Part shown: piece by piece, positions 18,296 through 28,208 of the stretch
Position numbering within the stretch: the first letter of the stretch is position 1
Layout: every line of letters starts with the position of its first letter
Source: Halopseudomonas pelagia
GTDB taxonomy: Bacteria; Pseudomonadota; Gammaproteobacteria; Pseudomonadales; Pseudomonadaceae
Length of the DNA: 64,000 nt
Direction of reading: 5' to 3'
Assembly (NCBI RefSeq): GCF_009497895.1
Contig: NZ_CP033116.1
Span: forward strand, 4,464,001-4,528,000
The notes under the pieces: generated by a model
The model's input: the letters and a program-made list of their open reading frames with translations, nothing else
Told to the model about the DNA's origin: nothing
Databases searched by the model: none
Position numbers and translations under genes: made by a program

Positions 18296-19045
18296 ATGCT
18301 GATAATCCCCGCTATCGACCTTAAAGACGGCGCTTGTGTGCGCCTGCGCCAGGGCCTGATGGACGATGCCACGGTATTTTCTGATGATCCGGTGGCCATG
18401 GCCGCGAAATGGGTCAACGGTGGCTGCCGCCGTTTGCACCTGGTCGACCTCAACGGCGCCTTTGAAGGCAAGCCGGTCAATGGCGACGTAGTAACGGCGA
18501 TTGCTCGCGCCTATCCCGAGCTGCCGATCCAGATCGGCGGCGGCATCCGTTCACTGGACACCATCGAGCATTATGTACGCGCCGGCGTCAGCTACGTGAT
18601 CCTCGGTACCAAAGCGGTCAAAGAGCCGGAGTTCGTTGCTGAAGCTTGCCGCGCCTTCCCTGGCAGGGTCATTGTTGGCCTGGACGCCAAAGACGGCTTT
18701 GTGGCCACTGACGGCTGGGCCGAAGTCAGCACCGTGCAGGTGATTGATCTGGCCAAGCGTTTTGAAGCCGACGGCGTGGCCGCTATTGTTTATACCGATA
18801 TCGCCAAAGACGGCATGATGCAGGGCTGCAACGTCGAAGCCACCGCCGCGCTGGCCAATGCCACACGCATCCCGGTAATCGCTTCCGGCGGCATTCATAA
18901 TCTCGGCGATATCCAGTCCCTGCTGAACGCCCGCTCACCCGGCATTATCGGCGCCATTACCGGCCGCGCGATCTACGAAGGCACGTTGGATGTGGCAGAG
19001 GCGCAAGCGCTCTGTGATCGCGCAGCGGCAAGCGGCACGCCATAA
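18296..19045 (+). CDS. hisA: ProFAR isomerase HisA
   Basis: 249 aa (beta/alpha)8 isomerase of histidine synthesis. N-terminal [17 protein letters not shown] with the catalytic Asp; [15 protein letters not shown] phosphate loop; [13 protein letters not shown] with the second catalytic Asp; [14 protein letters not shown]. Start set at 18296 (AAGGAAAAAGTT then ATG), not at an in-frame ATG 27 bp upstream that lies in the repeat hairpin. Confidence 0.97.
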   Translation: MLIIPAIDLKDGACVRLRQGLMDDATVFSDDPVAMAAKWVNGGCRRLHLVDLNGAFEGKPVNGDVVTAIARAYPELPIQIGGGIRSLDTIEHYVRAGVSYVILGTKAVKEPEFVAEACRAFPGRVIVGLDAKDGFVATDGWAEVSTVQVIDLAKRFEADGVAAIVYTDIAKDGMMQGCNVEATAALANATRIPVIASGGIHNLGDIQSLLNARSPGIIGAITGRAIYEGTLDVAEAQALCDRAAASGTP

Positions 19046-19063
19046 GCCACAAGCATTTACTTG

Positions 19064-19090
19064 CAGCTTCAGGCTTGCCGCTTGAAGCTG
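19064..19090 (+). repeat. Short inverted repeat between hisA and hisF
   Basis: Arms cagcttcaggc and gcttgaagctg (10 of 11 pair) around ttgcc. Same sequence family as the hairpin before hisA, but without a T-run. It lies 17 bp before the hisF start. Confidence 0.7.
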
Positions 19091-19106
19091 CTTTCGGAGA
19101 AAGCCC

Positions 19107-19880
19107 ATGGGTTTGGCCAAGAGAATCATCCCCTGCCTGGACGTCGACAACGGCCGCGTGGTCAAAGGCGTGCAGTTCGAGAATATCCGTGATGCCGGCG
19201 ACCCGGTGGAAGTGGCGCGGCGTTACAACGAGCAGGGCGCGGACGAGATCACTTTCCTCGACATCACCGCCAGCCATCAGGAGCGTGACACCACGCTGCA
19301 TACGGTCGAGCGCATGGCCAGCGAAGTCTTTATTCCGCTGACAGTGGGCGGCGGCGTACGCACGATTCAGGACATCCGCAACCTGCTGAATGCCGGTGCC
19401 GACAAGGTCTCGATCAATACCGCAGCGGTGTTCAATCCGGAGTTTGTTGGTGAAGCGGCAGATCGATTTGGTTCACAGTGCATTGTCGTCGCGATTGACG
19501 CAAAGCGCGTTTCCGCGCTCGGCGAGCCCGGCCGCTGGGAAATATTTACCCACGGCGGGCGCAAGCCGACCGGCCTGGATGCAGTGGCCTGGGCGAAGAA
19601 AATGGAAGATCTCGGCGCTGGCGAGATTCTGCTGACCAGCATGGATCAGGACGGCGTCAAGAGCGGCTATGACCTGGGCGTGACCCGCGCCATCAGCGAT
19701 ACCCTGCACATTCCGGTGATCGCCTCGGGCGGCGTCGGCAATCTGCAGCATCTGGCCGATGGCGTGTTGCTCGGCGGTGCGGATGCGGTGTTAGCAGCGA
19801 GTATCTTTCACTTCGGCGAATACAGCGTTAGCGAAGCCAAGGCGTATATGGCAGCACGCGGCATTGAGATGCGCCTGTAA
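19107..19880 (+). CDS. hisF: Imidazole glycerol phosphate synthase, cyclase subunit
   Basis: 257 aa barrel enzyme partnered with HisH. Catalytic Asp in [15 protein letters not shown], the phosphate-binding loops [12 protein letters not shown] and [13 protein letters not shown], and [16 protein letters not shown] with the second catalytic Asp. GGAG precedes the ATG by 7 bp. Its stop abuts the stop of the convergent yibQ gene (no gap). Confidence 0.98.
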   Translation: MGLAKRIIPCLDVDNGRVVKGVQFENIRDAGDPVEVARRYNEQGADEITFLDITASHQERDTTLHTVERMASEVFIPLTVGGGVRTIQDIRNLLNAGADKVSINTAAVFNPEFVGEAADRFGSQCIVVAIDAKRVSALGEPGRWEIFTHGGRKPTGLDAVAWAKKMEDLGAGEILLTSMDQDGVKSGYDLGVTRAISDTLHIPVIASGGVGNLQHLADGVLLGGADAVLAASIFHFGEYSVSEAKAYMAARGIEMRL

Positions 19881-20840
19881 TTAGTCACTGGTCTGCGTCG
19901 GAGCGTATTTGCGCTCCAGCAGTGTCTGCAGGCTGACCACCTGCACGCCCTCGCGGTCCGCCAGCCCTGGCAGCCAGCGCTCAAGATAATCCAGCGTTTG
20001 CGGATACGGATGACCGATCAATACCGCATACCCGTTCTTGCGCGCCAACGCCAACCCCCGCTGGAACTCTCGATGAATCGCCTCCGGCTCGCGCTTATTG
20101 TCCAGGAATACATCTCTGGACAGATTTTGCACACCCGCTGCGTCTGCGGCAAAAGCCGCTTGCGTCTGCGCGGTGGTGCGGCTGTCAACGAAGAACAAGC
20201 CGCGCTTTTTTAGCTCGCCCATAACCCAATCCATCGGCGCGCGTTCGGCGGTCAGCCTGCTGCCCATGTGATTGTTCACACCCTGAATCGGCCCTAAACG
20301 GTCTAGACTGTCGACCAGACTGGCCAGCAGCTCCTCACGTGACATATGGCTGAAGAGCCCGCCAGGCCCTATGGAAAGGCCCGCCCCGTTTTCCATAGGC
20401 AGATGCAGCATAACCGTCTGACCCCGCGCGTACGCTTCCTCCGCCAACCGGGCAGCAGCAGGCGTCTGCGGCAATATTGCCAGCGCTATCGGCACCGGCA
20501 GATCAATCAGACGCTGGCCCTGCGAATAATTTTGGCCAACATCGTCAATCACGATAGCCAGTAGCGGTCGGTCGCCCACCTGCGCCGGACGCAACGCGGG
20601 AGTGCCTATGCGTGGCTCAAGGACGGGGGAGTCAGGGGTGGCAGCTGGCTTTGTTGGCCAGCCTGCATGTTCGATCAGCAGCCATTCGCTAAGCAGGCTA
20701 TCTGCGGCGGTTTTTGCTTGGTGGGCCGCGGGCAGCTCAGCCGCAACATCCTGTTGCTCGGCTGGCGGTTCTTTCGCGGGTTCGCTGTCACTGCAGGCTG
20801 CCAGCAATAACGCCAGCAGCCAGACCAGCGCATACTTCAT
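19881..20840 (-). CDS. Divergent polysaccharide deacetylase family lipoprotein (YibQ-like)
   Basis: 319 aa. N-terminal lipoprotein signal with lipobox LLAACSDSEP. The deacetylase_2 domain (DUF610) shows LLAIVIDDVGQNYSQGQRL, ALAILPQTPAA, VMLHLPMENG and INNHMGSRLT-like GVNNHMGSRLTAE. Catalytic activity of this family is not well established. Starts inside the ctpA stop (4-bp overlap); last gene of gpmI-envC-ctpA-yibQ, an arrangement conserved in gammaproteobacteria and linked to cell-envelope turnover. Confidence 0.9.
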   Translation of the reverse strand: MKYALVWLLALLLAACSDSEPAKEPPAEQQDVAAELPAAHQAKTAADSLLSEWLLIEHAGWPTKPAATPDSPVLEPRIGTPALRPAQVGDRPLLAIVIDDVGQNYSQGQRLIDLPVPIALAILPQTPAAARLAEEAYARGQTVMLHLPMENGAGLSIGPGGLFSHMSREELLASLVDSLDRLGPIQGVNNHMGSRLTAERAPMDWVMGELKKRGLFFVDSRTTAQTQAAFAADAAGVQNLSRDVFLDNKREPEAIHREFQRGLALARKNGYAVLIGHPYPQTLDYLERWLPGLADREGVQVVSLQTLLERKYAPTQTSD

Positions 20841-22114
20841 TTTTTCGCGCGGGTGATATTCAAGCCTTTGAGCAGAATCAAGGCCTGATTCAGCTGATAA
20901 TCGGAATCCTGCGGCCGCTCCGCAGCCTCCCCAACAACGCCGGACTGCTCTTCGATACCGTTGCCGTTATCCAGGTGACCCGCCAGATCCGCCTCGCGCA
21001 GCCCCCGCTCCTCGACATCCTGAGTCAGACGAGCGCGCTCGACGCGAATGTCCGGCTCAATGCCCTGGGCCTGAATAGAACGGCCATCGGGTGTGTAATA
21101 AAGCGCCGTAGTCAGCTTCAGTGCGCGGTCATTGTTCAACGGCAACACTGTTTGTACCGAACCCTTGCCGAAACTGTCGGTACCCATGATTACCGCGCGC
21201 TCTTGATCCTGCAGAGCCCCCGCCACAATTTCCGCAGCTGACGCGGAGCCACCATTAATCAGTACCACCAGCGGTATATCCCGTCCCGGGTTATTGCTGG
21301 TGGCATTGAAACGCAGCTCAGAGTTGGGCAGCCGGCCCTTGGTGTACACAATCAGACCCTCATCCAGAAACGCATCGGCTACTTCCACTGCGGACTGCAG
21401 AACGCCGCCAGGATTATTGCGCAGGTCGAGTACCAGCCCCTTCAGCTCCTTGCCTTCAGCCAGAGTGTTGAGGGCACGCCGCACTTCGTCACCGCTGTTA
21501 TTCTGGAACTGGGTCACGCGGATATAGCCATAGCCGTCCTCGAGCATCTCCGCACGCACGCTGGCGACCTTGATGACCGCGCGGTTCAGCTCCACCTCAA
21601 AGGGGCTGCCAGTGCCGCGCACCAAGGTCAGCCTGATACTGGTGCCGACTTCTCCGCGCATCTTTTCCACGGCGTCCATGATGCTCATGCCCTTCACCGG
21701 CTGATCATCAATCTTGATAATCAGATCACCCGCTTCAATGCCGGCGCGCGCAGCGGGGGTATCGTCTATCGGTGAAATGACTTTGATAAAGCCATCCTCC
21801 TGCCCGACTTCGATACCTAGTCCACCGAACTGACCACTGGTGCTGTCCTGCAGGCCGCGAAACGCCTCAGGCTCGAGGTAGGCAGAATGCGGGTCCAGGC
21901 CTTCAAGCATGCCGCGGATGGCGTTTTCCAGCAGCGTGGCGTCATCCACTGGCTCAACATAGGCTGTGCGGATGCGCTCAAGCACCTCAGCAAAGGTCCG
22001 CAACTCGTCCAGGGGCAGCGGCGCGGGAACCTCGGCGGGCTCCTGCGCATGGGCCAATGGCATACCGAGCAGCAAACACAGACAGCTCGCAAAGAGGATA
22101 CGCACAGCAGTCAT
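20837..22114 (-). CDS. ctpA: Carboxyl-terminal processing protease, S41 family
   Basis: 425 aa periplasmic serine protease. Signal peptide to about residue 23 (GMPLAHAQE). PDZ domain about 90-170 (GLGIEVGQEDGFIKVISPID). S41 catalytic region: LRNNPGGVLQSAVEVAD, nucleophile Ser in GGSASAAEIVAGAL and Lys in DSFGKGSVQT. In P. aeruginosa the homologue CtpA degrades peptidoglycan cross-link hydrolases with the lipoprotein LbcA. Lies between envC and yibQ. Confidence 0.95.
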   Translation of the reverse strand: MTAVRILFASCLCLLLGMPLAHAQEPAEVPAPLPLDELRTFAEVLERIRTAYVEPVDDATLLENAIRGMLEGLDPHSAYLEPEAFRGLQDSTSGQFGGLGIEVGQEDGFIKVISPIDDTPAARAGIEAGDLIIKIDDQPVKGMSIMDAVEKMRGEVGTSIRLTLVRGTGSPFEVELNRAVIKVASVRAEMLEDGYGYIRVTQFQNNSGDEVRRALNTLAEGKELKGLVLDLRNNPGGVLQSAVEVADAFLDEGLIVYTKGRLPNSELRFNATSNNPGRDIPLVVLINGGSASAAEIVAGALQDQERAVIMGTDSFGKGSVQTVLPLNNDRALKLTTALYYTPDGRSIQAQGIEPDIRVERARLTQDVEERGLREADLAGHLDNGNGIEEQSGVVGEAAERPQDSDYQLNQALILLKGLNITRAKK

Positions 22115-22181
22115 CGAACTCTCCCAAAGAGGCTAAAAAACGGAGCGGGCAGGCGGGAACTGGCTTCTGATAACCGCGTGT

Positions 22182-23381
22182 TCACCCGGACAGCATACAC
22201 CAGGCCGCCGGATCCAGGGCACGGCCCTGGTGACGGATGGAAAAATACAGCGACGACGTAGACAAGCCACCGCTGGTACCTACGGTCGAAATCACTTCGC
22301 CGGGCTGAACCCAACTGCCCACTTCCTTGAGCAGGCTTTGATTATGCCCATACAAGCTGAGGTAACCTGCTCCATGATCAAGAATCAGCAGCAAGCCCGA
22401 GCCACGCAGCCAGTCGGCGAACACCACCCGCCCGCCATGCACTGCGTGCACGTTGCTACCCTGCTCTGACGCGATCAATAAGCCGTCCCATTTCAACCGC
22501 GCATCTTCACCCCGCTGGCTGCCAAAGCGGGCCTGGACCCGGCCTTTGACCGGCAAGGGCAGTTTGCCCTTGGCCTGCGCGAAAGGCAGGCTGCCCGCTG
22601 GCGTCGGTATACTGACAATGGCCTCATCAATCGATTTGATCAGTTTTTCCAGCCCTGCGCGTTCAGCCTGAGCGCTCTTGAGCTTTTCGCTCTGGCTGCG
22701 GCTACGGCTTTGCAGCCCGGCCAGCAACTTACCTCTGGACGCCTGCTCGGCCTGCAGCTGCTGCTGATTGGCCGCCAACTGCTCGCGGTCACGCCGCAAT
22801 GCTGTCTGCTGATCGGCAATACTGGCACTGGCAAGGCGTACCTGCTCCAGGGTATCGGTGTAGCGGCTCATCTCCGTCACGCGGGCGCGGCTGACGTACT
22901 CGTAATAGCGCATCATGCGGGCGACCCGCGCCGGATCATCCTGATTCAGGACCATTTTCAGATAATCCTGCTGGCCCGCCATGTAGGCGGCCCTGATCTG
23001 CCGAACGACCTGTACTTCCTGTTCGCTCAACGCCACCTGCAGCGCGGCCGCCTGCTTATGCAGGTCCAGCAGACTGGTCTCACCTTCCTTTATCTGCTGC
23101 TCGATCTTCTGGCTCTCGCGGCGCAGCCGGCCGATCTCGCTTTCGCTTTCTTTCAGATTGGATTCAAGGCCGGACATTTCCTGCTTGAAATCGTCGAGCA
23201 ACGCTTTGAGGCGAGCGATCTCTTCCTCGGTTTGCTTCAGCTCGGCGCGCGCCTCACGGGAGTCCTTCTCCTGCGCAGCCACAGTCCCGGCCGCCATACC
23301 ACCGCTCGACAGCACCAACAGCAGAACTAGCGCTCTGCCGCTGCACAATCCTTTACTCACTCGCTGTCGCTGCATGCTCAA
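22182..23381 (-). CDS. envC: EnvC-like murein hydrolase activator
   Basis: 399 aa. Signal peptide, then long coiled coil (about 35-260, rich in EEIARLKALLDDFKQE-type heptads), then a LytM/M23 domain from about 280 (KGRVQARFGSQRGEDARLKW). The zinc ligands of active LytM enzymes are lost at two places: LKWDGLLI in place of an H-x-G-x-D/I motif, and LYFSIRH in place of H-F-E-I-R. So it should activate amidases rather than cut peptidoglycan. It follows gpmI by 21 bp. Confidence 0.93.
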   Translation of the reverse strand: MSMQRQRVSKGLCSGRALVLLLVLSSGGMAAGTVAAQEKDSREARAELKQTEEEIARLKALLDDFKQEMSGLESNLKESESEIGRLRRESQKIEQQIKEGETSLLDLHKQAAALQVALSEQEVQVVRQIRAAYMAGQQDYLKMVLNQDDPARVARMMRYYEYVSRARVTEMSRYTDTLEQVRLASASIADQQTALRRDREQLAANQQQLQAEQASRGKLLAGLQSRSRSQSEKLKSAQAERAGLEKLIKSIDEAIVSIPTPAGSLPFAQAKGKLPLPVKGRVQARFGSQRGEDARLKWDGLLIASEQGSNVHAVHGGRVVFADWLRGSGLLLILDHGAGYLSLYGHNQSLLKEVGSWVQPGEVISTVGTSGGLSTSSLYFSIRHQGRALDPAAWCMLSG

Positions 23382-23402
23382 TGTCCGATGATGATTGGGG
23401 AA

Positions 23403-24941
23403 TCAGGATTCAAGCGTAATGATCGACCTGCCCGACATCTGCTCTGGTTGCTCCAGGCCCAGCAGAGCAAGCATGGTCGGCGCTACATCGGAAAGGATAC
23501 CACCCTCGCGCATGCTTACCCGCCGCGGACCGAAGTAGACGAAAGGCACGGGCTCACAGGTGTGCGCCGTATGGGCCTGGCCGGTGTGGTCATCGGACAT
23601 CTGCTCGACATTACCGTGATCGGCGGTGATCAACACTTCACCGCCGACCCGCGCGAGCGCCTCGGTAACCCGGCGCACACATTCATCCAGGCATTCGACT
23701 GCTTTCACCGCCGCAGCAAAATCACCGGTATGGCCAACCATGTCGCCATTCGCGTAATTGACGATGATCACGTCATAGCGCTGTTGATCGATTGCTTCGA
23801 TCATACGGTCAGTCACTTCCGGCGCACTCATCTCTGGCTGCAGGTCATAGGTGGCTACCTGCGGCGACGGGATAAGGATGCGCTCCTCACCCTCGAAGGG
23901 TTCTTCCCGCCCACCAGAAAAGAAGAAGGTCACGTGGGCGTACTTTTCCGTTTCGGCAATACGCAGCTGGGTCTTGCCCTGCTTGGCCAGGTATTCGCCA
24001 AGCACGTTGTCCAGCGACGCCGGCGGATAAGCGCAGGGCGCGGGAATATCCGCGGCGTATTGCGTCAACATGACGAAGCCCGCCAGCTGCGGCTGGCGGG
24101 CGCGGGCAAAACCACTGAAACCAGGCTCGACAAACGCCCGGGTCAGCTCGCGGGCGCGGTCGGCACGGAAGTTCATGAAAATCACCGCGTCGCCATCCTG
24201 CACCGGCTCGGCTGCGCCGATGCGTGTAGCCTTGACGAACTCATCACTTTCACCGCGCTCGTAAGCTGCCAGCAGCGCATCGGCCGCATTTGCAGCACTG
24301 TATTCAGCCTTGGAATCGACAATAACGTCGTAAGCCTGCTCGACCCGGTCCCAGCGGTTGTCGCGATCCATGGCGAAATAGCGGCCAACCAGACTCGCCG
24401 TACGTCCGGCACCCAGACGCGCATAGGCATCTTCAAGCAACCGCAACGAAGGCTGCGCGCTTTTTGGCGGCGTGTCGCGGCCGTCAAGAAAGGCATGTAC
24501 CAGCACGGTTTTTGCGCCGCGGCGCACCGCCAGATCGACCATCGCCACCAGGTGCTCTTCATGACTATGCACACCGCCCGGCGACAACAGCCCCATAATA
24601 TGAACGGCGCGCCCCTTGGCCACGGCCTTGTCCACGGCCTGGCAAAGCTCTGGATTGGTGAAAAAATCACCATCGGCAATCGCCTTGGTTACCCGGGTAA
24701 AGTCCTGGTACACCACACGCCCGGCACCCAGGTTCATGTGCCCCACTTCGGAATTGCCCATCTGCCCATCGGGCAAGCCCACATCCATTCCCGAACCCGA
24801 TACCAGCGTGTGCGGCGAATGCGCCCAAAGGCGATCCCAGACCGGGGTATTGGCGGCCATGATGGCGTTGGACTCGGGCGACTCACTGTGGCCAAAGCCA
24901 TCCAGAATCATCAGAACCAGGGGTTTCGGGATTGCTGTCAT
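23403..24941 (-). CDS. gpmI: 2,3-bisphosphoglycerate-independent phosphoglycerate mutase
   Basis: 512 aa di-manganese enzyme of glycolysis. N-terminal [21 protein letters not shown]; nucleophile Ser in [32 protein letters not shown]; metal ligands in [14 protein letters not shown] and [11 protein letters not shown]. Full family length. First gene of the gpmI-envC-ctpA-yibQ group; the 200 bp before it are shared with the divergent rhodanese gene. Confidence 0.97.
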   Translation of the reverse strand: MTAIPKPLVLMILDGFGHSESPESNAIMAANTPVWDRLWAHSPHTLVSGSGMDVGLPDGQMGNSEVGHMNLGAGRVVYQDFTRVTKAIADGDFFTNPELCQAVDKAVAKGRAVHIMGLLSPGGVHSHEEHLVAMVDLAVRRGAKTVLVHAFLDGRDTPPKSAQPSLRLLEDAYARLGAGRTASLVGRYFAMDRDNRWDRVEQAYDVIVDSKAEYSAANAADALLAAYERGESDEFVKATRIGAAEPVQDGDAVIFMNFRADRARELTRAFVEPGFSGFARARQPQLAGFVMLTQYAADIPAPCAYPPASLDNVLGEYLAKQGKTQLRIAETEKYAHVTFFFSGGREEPFEGEERILIPSPQVATYDLQPEMSAPEVTDRMIEAIDQQRYDVIIVNYANGDMVGHTGDFAAAVKAVECLDECVRRVTEALARVGGEVLITADHGNVEQMSDDHTGQAHTAHTCEPVPFVYFGPRRVSMREGGILSDVAPTMLALLGLEQPEQMSGRSIITLES

Positions 24942-25141
24942 AACGGATTAACTCACCGATTGGAGGGTTGACTGCTGGCGGCGCCGGGACCTTGTGGCGC
25001 CTGACAAGCGTGTCGGCACAGTTTACTTTGCCGACTGGTGCCTGTCATGCGTGCATCTTCGACCCGCATTGCGCCCGGAAGGTTCTGCCACTGCGTCCGG
25101 CTGTGTATACTGGCGCACTTTATCGATCCGGAAGCATCCCC

Positions 25142-25576
25142 ATGCAACGCGTTTTAGACTTTTTTGCCCAAATGGCCGAGTTTCTTGGCAATCACTATCT
25201 GCTGGCGCTGGCCTTTCTGGTCGTGATGACGCTGCTGGTTATTACCGAAGGCCGCAAGGGTGGCAAGAGCGTCAGCACTCAGCAGGCCACCACGCTGATC
25301 AATCGCGAAAACGCAGTGGTCGTGGATATCCGCTCGAAGAAGGATTACGCCGCAGGTCATATTGTCGATTCGCTGAATATTCCGTCAGATACGATGACCA
25401 AACGCCTCAGCGAACTGGACAAGTACAAAGACCGGCCAATACTGCTGGTCTGCGCCAATGGCCAGCATTCCGGGCCTTGCTCAAAACAACTCAAAGCCGC
25501 CGGGCACAGCAACGTCAACCGTCTTTCAGGCGGCATTGCTGGCTGGCGTGCGGACAACCTGCCGCTGGTGAAATAA
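25142..25576 (+). CDS. Membrane-anchored rhodanese-like protein (YibN type)
   Basis: 144 aa. One N-terminal membrane helix (YLLALAFLVVMTLLVITEG) then a rhodanese domain from about 45 (AVVVDIRSKKDYAAGHIVDS) with the active-site loop CANGQHSG. The active Cys is present, so sulfur transfer is possible. A TATACT at 25106-25111 is a possible -10. Starts a rhodanese-grxC-secB unit, divergent from gpmI; the grxC start follows the stop by 1 bp. Confidence 0.9.
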   Translation: MQRVLDFFAQMAEFLGNHYLLALAFLVVMTLLVITEGRKGGKSVSTQQATTLINRENAVVVDIRSKKDYAAGHIVDSLNIPSDTMTKRLSELDKYKDRPILLVCANGQHSGPCSKQLKAAGHSNVNRLSGGIAGWRADNLPLVK

Positions 25577-25577
25577 T

Positions 25578-25835
25578 ATGTCAGATGTAATTATATACAG
25601 CAGCAAATACTGCCCCTTCTGCATTCGTGCCAAGCAGCTGTTGGCTGCCAAAGGTGCCGACTACAAAGAGATTTCGGTAGATGGCCAACCGAAAGTGCGT
25701 GCGGAAATGACGCGTCTGGCTGGCGGCCGAACCTCGGTGCCGCAGATCTGGATTGGCGACACCTACGTGGGCGGCTGCGATGAGCTCATGACCCTGGAAC
25801 GCTCAGGCAAGCTTGCCAAGATGTTGGCCAGCTAA
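25578..25835 (+). CDS. grxC: Glutaredoxin 3
   Basis: 85 aa dithiol glutaredoxin. Active site SKYCPFCIRAKQLL, glutathione-binding TSVPQIWIGDTYVGGCDEL with the cis-Pro. Usual length for GrxC. One bp after the rhodanese gene; probably cotranscribed with it and with secB. Confidence 0.97.
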   Translation: MSDVIIYSSKYCPFCIRAKQLLAAKGADYKEISVDGQPKVRAEMTRLAGGRTSVPQIWIGDTYVGGCDELMTLERSGKLAKMLAS

Positions 25836-25886
25836 GCACTCGGCCTTTCACCCCCTAACAAGACCACAACATACAAGGACCTCACC

Positions 25887-26384
25887 ATGGCCGAAGAAAA
25901 CCAGAACAGCCAAGCCGCCAACGGCGCCCAAGGCAACTCGCCACAGGTTCAGTTCAGCTTGCAGCGTATCTACGTCAAGGACTTGTCATTTGAGTCGCCG
26001 AAATCACCGGCAATTTTTCAGGCCAAATGGAACCCTCAGGTCAATCTGGACCTGAACACCCGCCATACCCAGTTGCAGGAAGGCATTCACGAAGTCGTGC
26101 TGAGCCTCTCCGCTACGGTCACCAACGGTGAAGACGATGTGAGCTTCATCGCCGAAGTGCAGCAGGCCGGCATTTTTGCGATTAACGGACTGGATGAGGC
26201 AGGCATGCGCCACACCCTCGGCGCGTTCTGCCCGAACATTCTGTTTCCTTACGCCCGCGAAGCGATCGACAACCTGGTACTGCGCGGCAGCTTCCCTCCG
26301 CTGATGCTGTCCCCGGTCAACTTTGATGCCCTGTTCGCTCAGGCCGAGCAGCGCCGCACCGAAGAAGCCGCCGGTAACGCCTGA
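25887..26384 (+). CDS. secB: Protein-export chaperone SecB
   Basis: 165 aa tetrameric chaperone that brings unfolded preproteins to Sec[20 protein letters not shown] is the N-terminal signature; [20 protein letters not shown] and [17 protein letters not shown] are conserved. AAGGACCTCACC precedes the ATG. Last gene of its group; a GC-rich hairpin follows. Confidence 0.98.
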   Translation: MAEENQNSQAANGAQGNSPQVQFSLQRIYVKDLSFESPKSPAIFQAKWNPQVNLDLNTRHTQLQEGIHEVVLSLSATVTNGEDDVSFIAEVQQAGIFAINGLDEAGMRHTLGAFCPNILFPYAREAIDNLVLRGSFPPLMLSPVNFDALFAQAEQRRTEEAAGNA

Positions 26385-26393
26385 TATGGTAAC

Positions 26394-26414
26394 GCCCGGC
26401 CACCCCGGCCGGGC
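26394..26414 (+). terminator. Hairpin after secB
   Basis: Stem gcccggcc/ggccgggc (8 bp), loop of 5 nt. No T-run follows directly, so termination is likely weak or Rho-assisted. Confidence 0.5.
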
Positions 26415-26434
26415 ATCTACTGCTGGCATTCTTA

Positions 26435-26473
26435 TTTGTTACCCATGTTCGTTACCAGTATTCGTTACAACCC
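26435..26473 (+). repeat. Three 13-bp tandem repeats between secB and dsbB
   Basis: Units tttgttacccatg, ttcgttaccagta and ttcgttacaaccc follow each other without gaps; the shared core is TTyGTTAC. Located 77 bp before dsbB. Could be operator sites or a scar at a rearrangement junction. Confidence 0.7.
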
Positions 26474-26549
26474 AGCCCTCAAGCCTGCTTGTCAGCCACG
26501 GCACCTTGTTCTAAGGTAAGCCGCTTGCCCTTGAACAGACGGACATATC

Positions 26550-27065
26550 ATGGCCCTGCCCGCTTCACGACCTTTCTATTTGCTCGCCGTTATTTTCTGC
26601 ACCACCTTGATGGTGATCGCACTCTATATGGAGCACGTGCTCGGCCTGGTGCCTTGCCCGCTGTGTATCATTCAGCGCGTGCTGGTGATTCTGGTGGGGC
26701 TAATCGCACTGATTGCCGTTCTGCATAATCCACTACCGAAACTGGCCGAGGGTCGCCGGCCGGCAGCCAGAGTCTATGCATTTGTGCTTACGCTATTCTC
26801 CGTGCTCGGCGCCGCCGTGGCTGGTAGGCAGGTCTGGTTGCAACATCAACCTGCGGATCAGTTGCCCTCGTGCCTGCCCAGCCTGGACTACATGGTCGAC
26901 GTGTTGCCCCTGCAGGAAATCCTCGGCTTGCTGTTCAGTGGCACTGCCGACTGCGCCAAGGTTGACTGGACATTTCTCGGCCTGAGCATCGCCGAAGGTA
27001 CTCTACTGGCGTTTATTGGCCTGAGTCTGTTCGGCCTGGTCCAACTGTTTCGCAGCACCGACTGA
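26550..27065 (+). CDS. dsbB: Disulfide bond formation protein B
   Basis: 171 aa inner-membrane protein with four helices that re-oxidises DsbA using quinone. First Cys pair in LVPCPLCIIQRV. Second periplasmic loop Cys in LPSCLPSLDYM and TADCAKVDW. In P. aeruginosa this DsbB lies between hemY and algQ; here rsd still follows but hemY is 17 kb away. Starts a probable unit with the DUF3833 gene (14 bp gap). Confidence 0.95.
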   Translation: MALPASRPFYLLAVIFCTTLMVIALYMEHVLGLVPCPLCIIQRVLVILVGLIALIAVLHNPLPKLAEGRRPAARVYAFVLTLFSVLGAAVAGRQVWLQHQPADQLPSCLPSLDYMVDVLPLQEILGLLFSGTADCAKVDWTFLGLSIAEGTLLAFIGLSLFGLVQLFRSTD

Positions 27066-27079
27066 CCTGGAGAGGGAAA

Positions 27080-27610
27080 ATGACCCATGCACTGAAACTG
27101 CTGCTGATCGCCTGCGTGCTGACGCTGACCGCTTGCGCTGGCCCCGAGGTGGACCACTACGCCAGCGAAAAGCCCGAGCTCAGACTGCAGGACTATTTCA
27201 ACGGAGAGCTGGAAGCCTGGGGCATGTTCCAGAAGCGCAATGGCGAAGTTGCACGACGCTTCCATGTTCAAATGACCGGCACCTGGGACGGCGATACCGG
27301 CGTTCTTGACGAGCATTTTACCTATTCCGATGGAACCAAAGAGCGTCGCGTCTGGACCTTGATCCAGCAACCCGATGGCACCTGGCGCGGTACCGCTGAT
27401 GATGTTGAGGGCGAGGCGGTAGGCGTGGTGGCAGGCAATGCCTTTCACTGGAAATACACTCTAAAGCTGAAAGTAGACGACAGTACCTGGTTGGTAGACT
27501 TCGACGACTGGATGTATCTGATTGACGATCGCGTGATGCTCAACCGCGCCAGCATGTCCAAATGGGGCGTGGAATTGGGCCAGGTCACCCTGAACTTCTA
27601 TAAGCCTTGA
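27080..27610 (+). CDS. DUF3833 family lipoprotein
   Basis: 176 aa. Lipoprotein signal MTHALKLLLIACVLTLTACA with lipobox LTAC. The body is that of DUF3833 proteins: YFNGELEAWGMFQKRNGEVA, RFHVQMTGTWDGDTGVLDE, WRGTADDVEGEA, LDDWMYLIDDRVMLNRASM-like end. Function unknown; a beta-rich lipocalin-like fold is likely. GAGAGGGAAA precedes the start. Confidence 0.9.
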   Translation: MTHALKLLLIACVLTLTACAGPEVDHYASEKPELRLQDYFNGELEAWGMFQKRNGEVARRFHVQMTGTWDGDTGVLDEHFTYSDGTKERRVWTLIQQPDGTWRGTADDVEGEAVGVVAGNAFHWKYTLKLKVDDSTWLVDFDDWMYLIDDRVMLNRASMSKWGVELGQVTLNFYKP

Positions 27611-27717
27611 TGCGGCGCCCTTGCCTGGCCTATGCTGTTATTCCACGAGGGAGCAGGCCAGGCAGAACAGGCCTGGCCGTCCCTGCCTTAATGGCAAACA
27701 GAACGCAGAGGTGGACC

Positions 27718-28191
27718 ATGCTGGACAGTTGCACAACAGCTCAGGAACGTTGGGGCGGTGTACACAAACTGATTGACCGCTGGCTCGCGGAACGCAAGCA
27801 ACTGGTTTCCGAATATACCGCACTGCGCGACCGGGCCGTACCGGCAAGCAGCCCCGACACGGACCTGGAATCCTTCTGCGACGTCCTCGTCGATTACACC
27901 TCCGCCGGGCATTTCGAAGTATACGAACAGCTCATTCGTGAGGCAGAAGAATTCAACGATCTGGGCGGCATTCAACTGGCCAAACAGCTTTATCCGCGCA
28001 TCGAGACGATCACCCAGACCGCGATCCAATTCAATGATCAGTATGGCGAGTCCGCAACAGGCGTAGACGAGACGCTGATGCAGGAACGCCTGCGCCACCT
28101 CGGCGGCTTGCTGCACGAACGTTTTGAGCTGGAAGACTGTCTGATTGAGGTCTTGCACACCGCTCACCAAGACATGCTCAGCGCTTTGTAA
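27718..28191 (+). CDS. rsd: Anti-sigma70 factor Rsd/AlgQ
   Basis: 157 aa regulator that binds RNA polymerase sigma70 (RpoD). Start at the ATG 27718 (MLDSCTTAQERWGGVHKLID), preceded by AGAGGTGGACC; the frame stays open upstream without a better start. Conserved FCDVLVDYTSAGHFEVYEQL and a C-terminal helix with HERFELEDCLIEVLH. In pseudomonads AlgQ affects alginate, siderophore and virulence genes. Followed by algP, as in P. aeruginosa. Confidence 0.95.
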   Translation: MLDSCTTAQERWGGVHKLIDRWLAERKQLVSEYTALRDRAVPASSPDTDLESFCDVLVDYTSAGHFEVYEQLIREAEEFNDLGGIQLAKQLYPRIETITQTAIQFNDQYGESATGVDETLMQERLRHLGGLLHERFELEDCLIEVLHTAHQDMLSAL

Positions 28192-28208
28192 TTTAACGGA
28201 GTCACCTT

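Noticed and set aside
23388..24971. 527-aa open frame antisense to gpmI
   Set aside because: Complete overlap with a well-conserved gene; no ribosome site, and low-complexity His/Arg-rich translation typical of antisense frames in GC-rich DNA.
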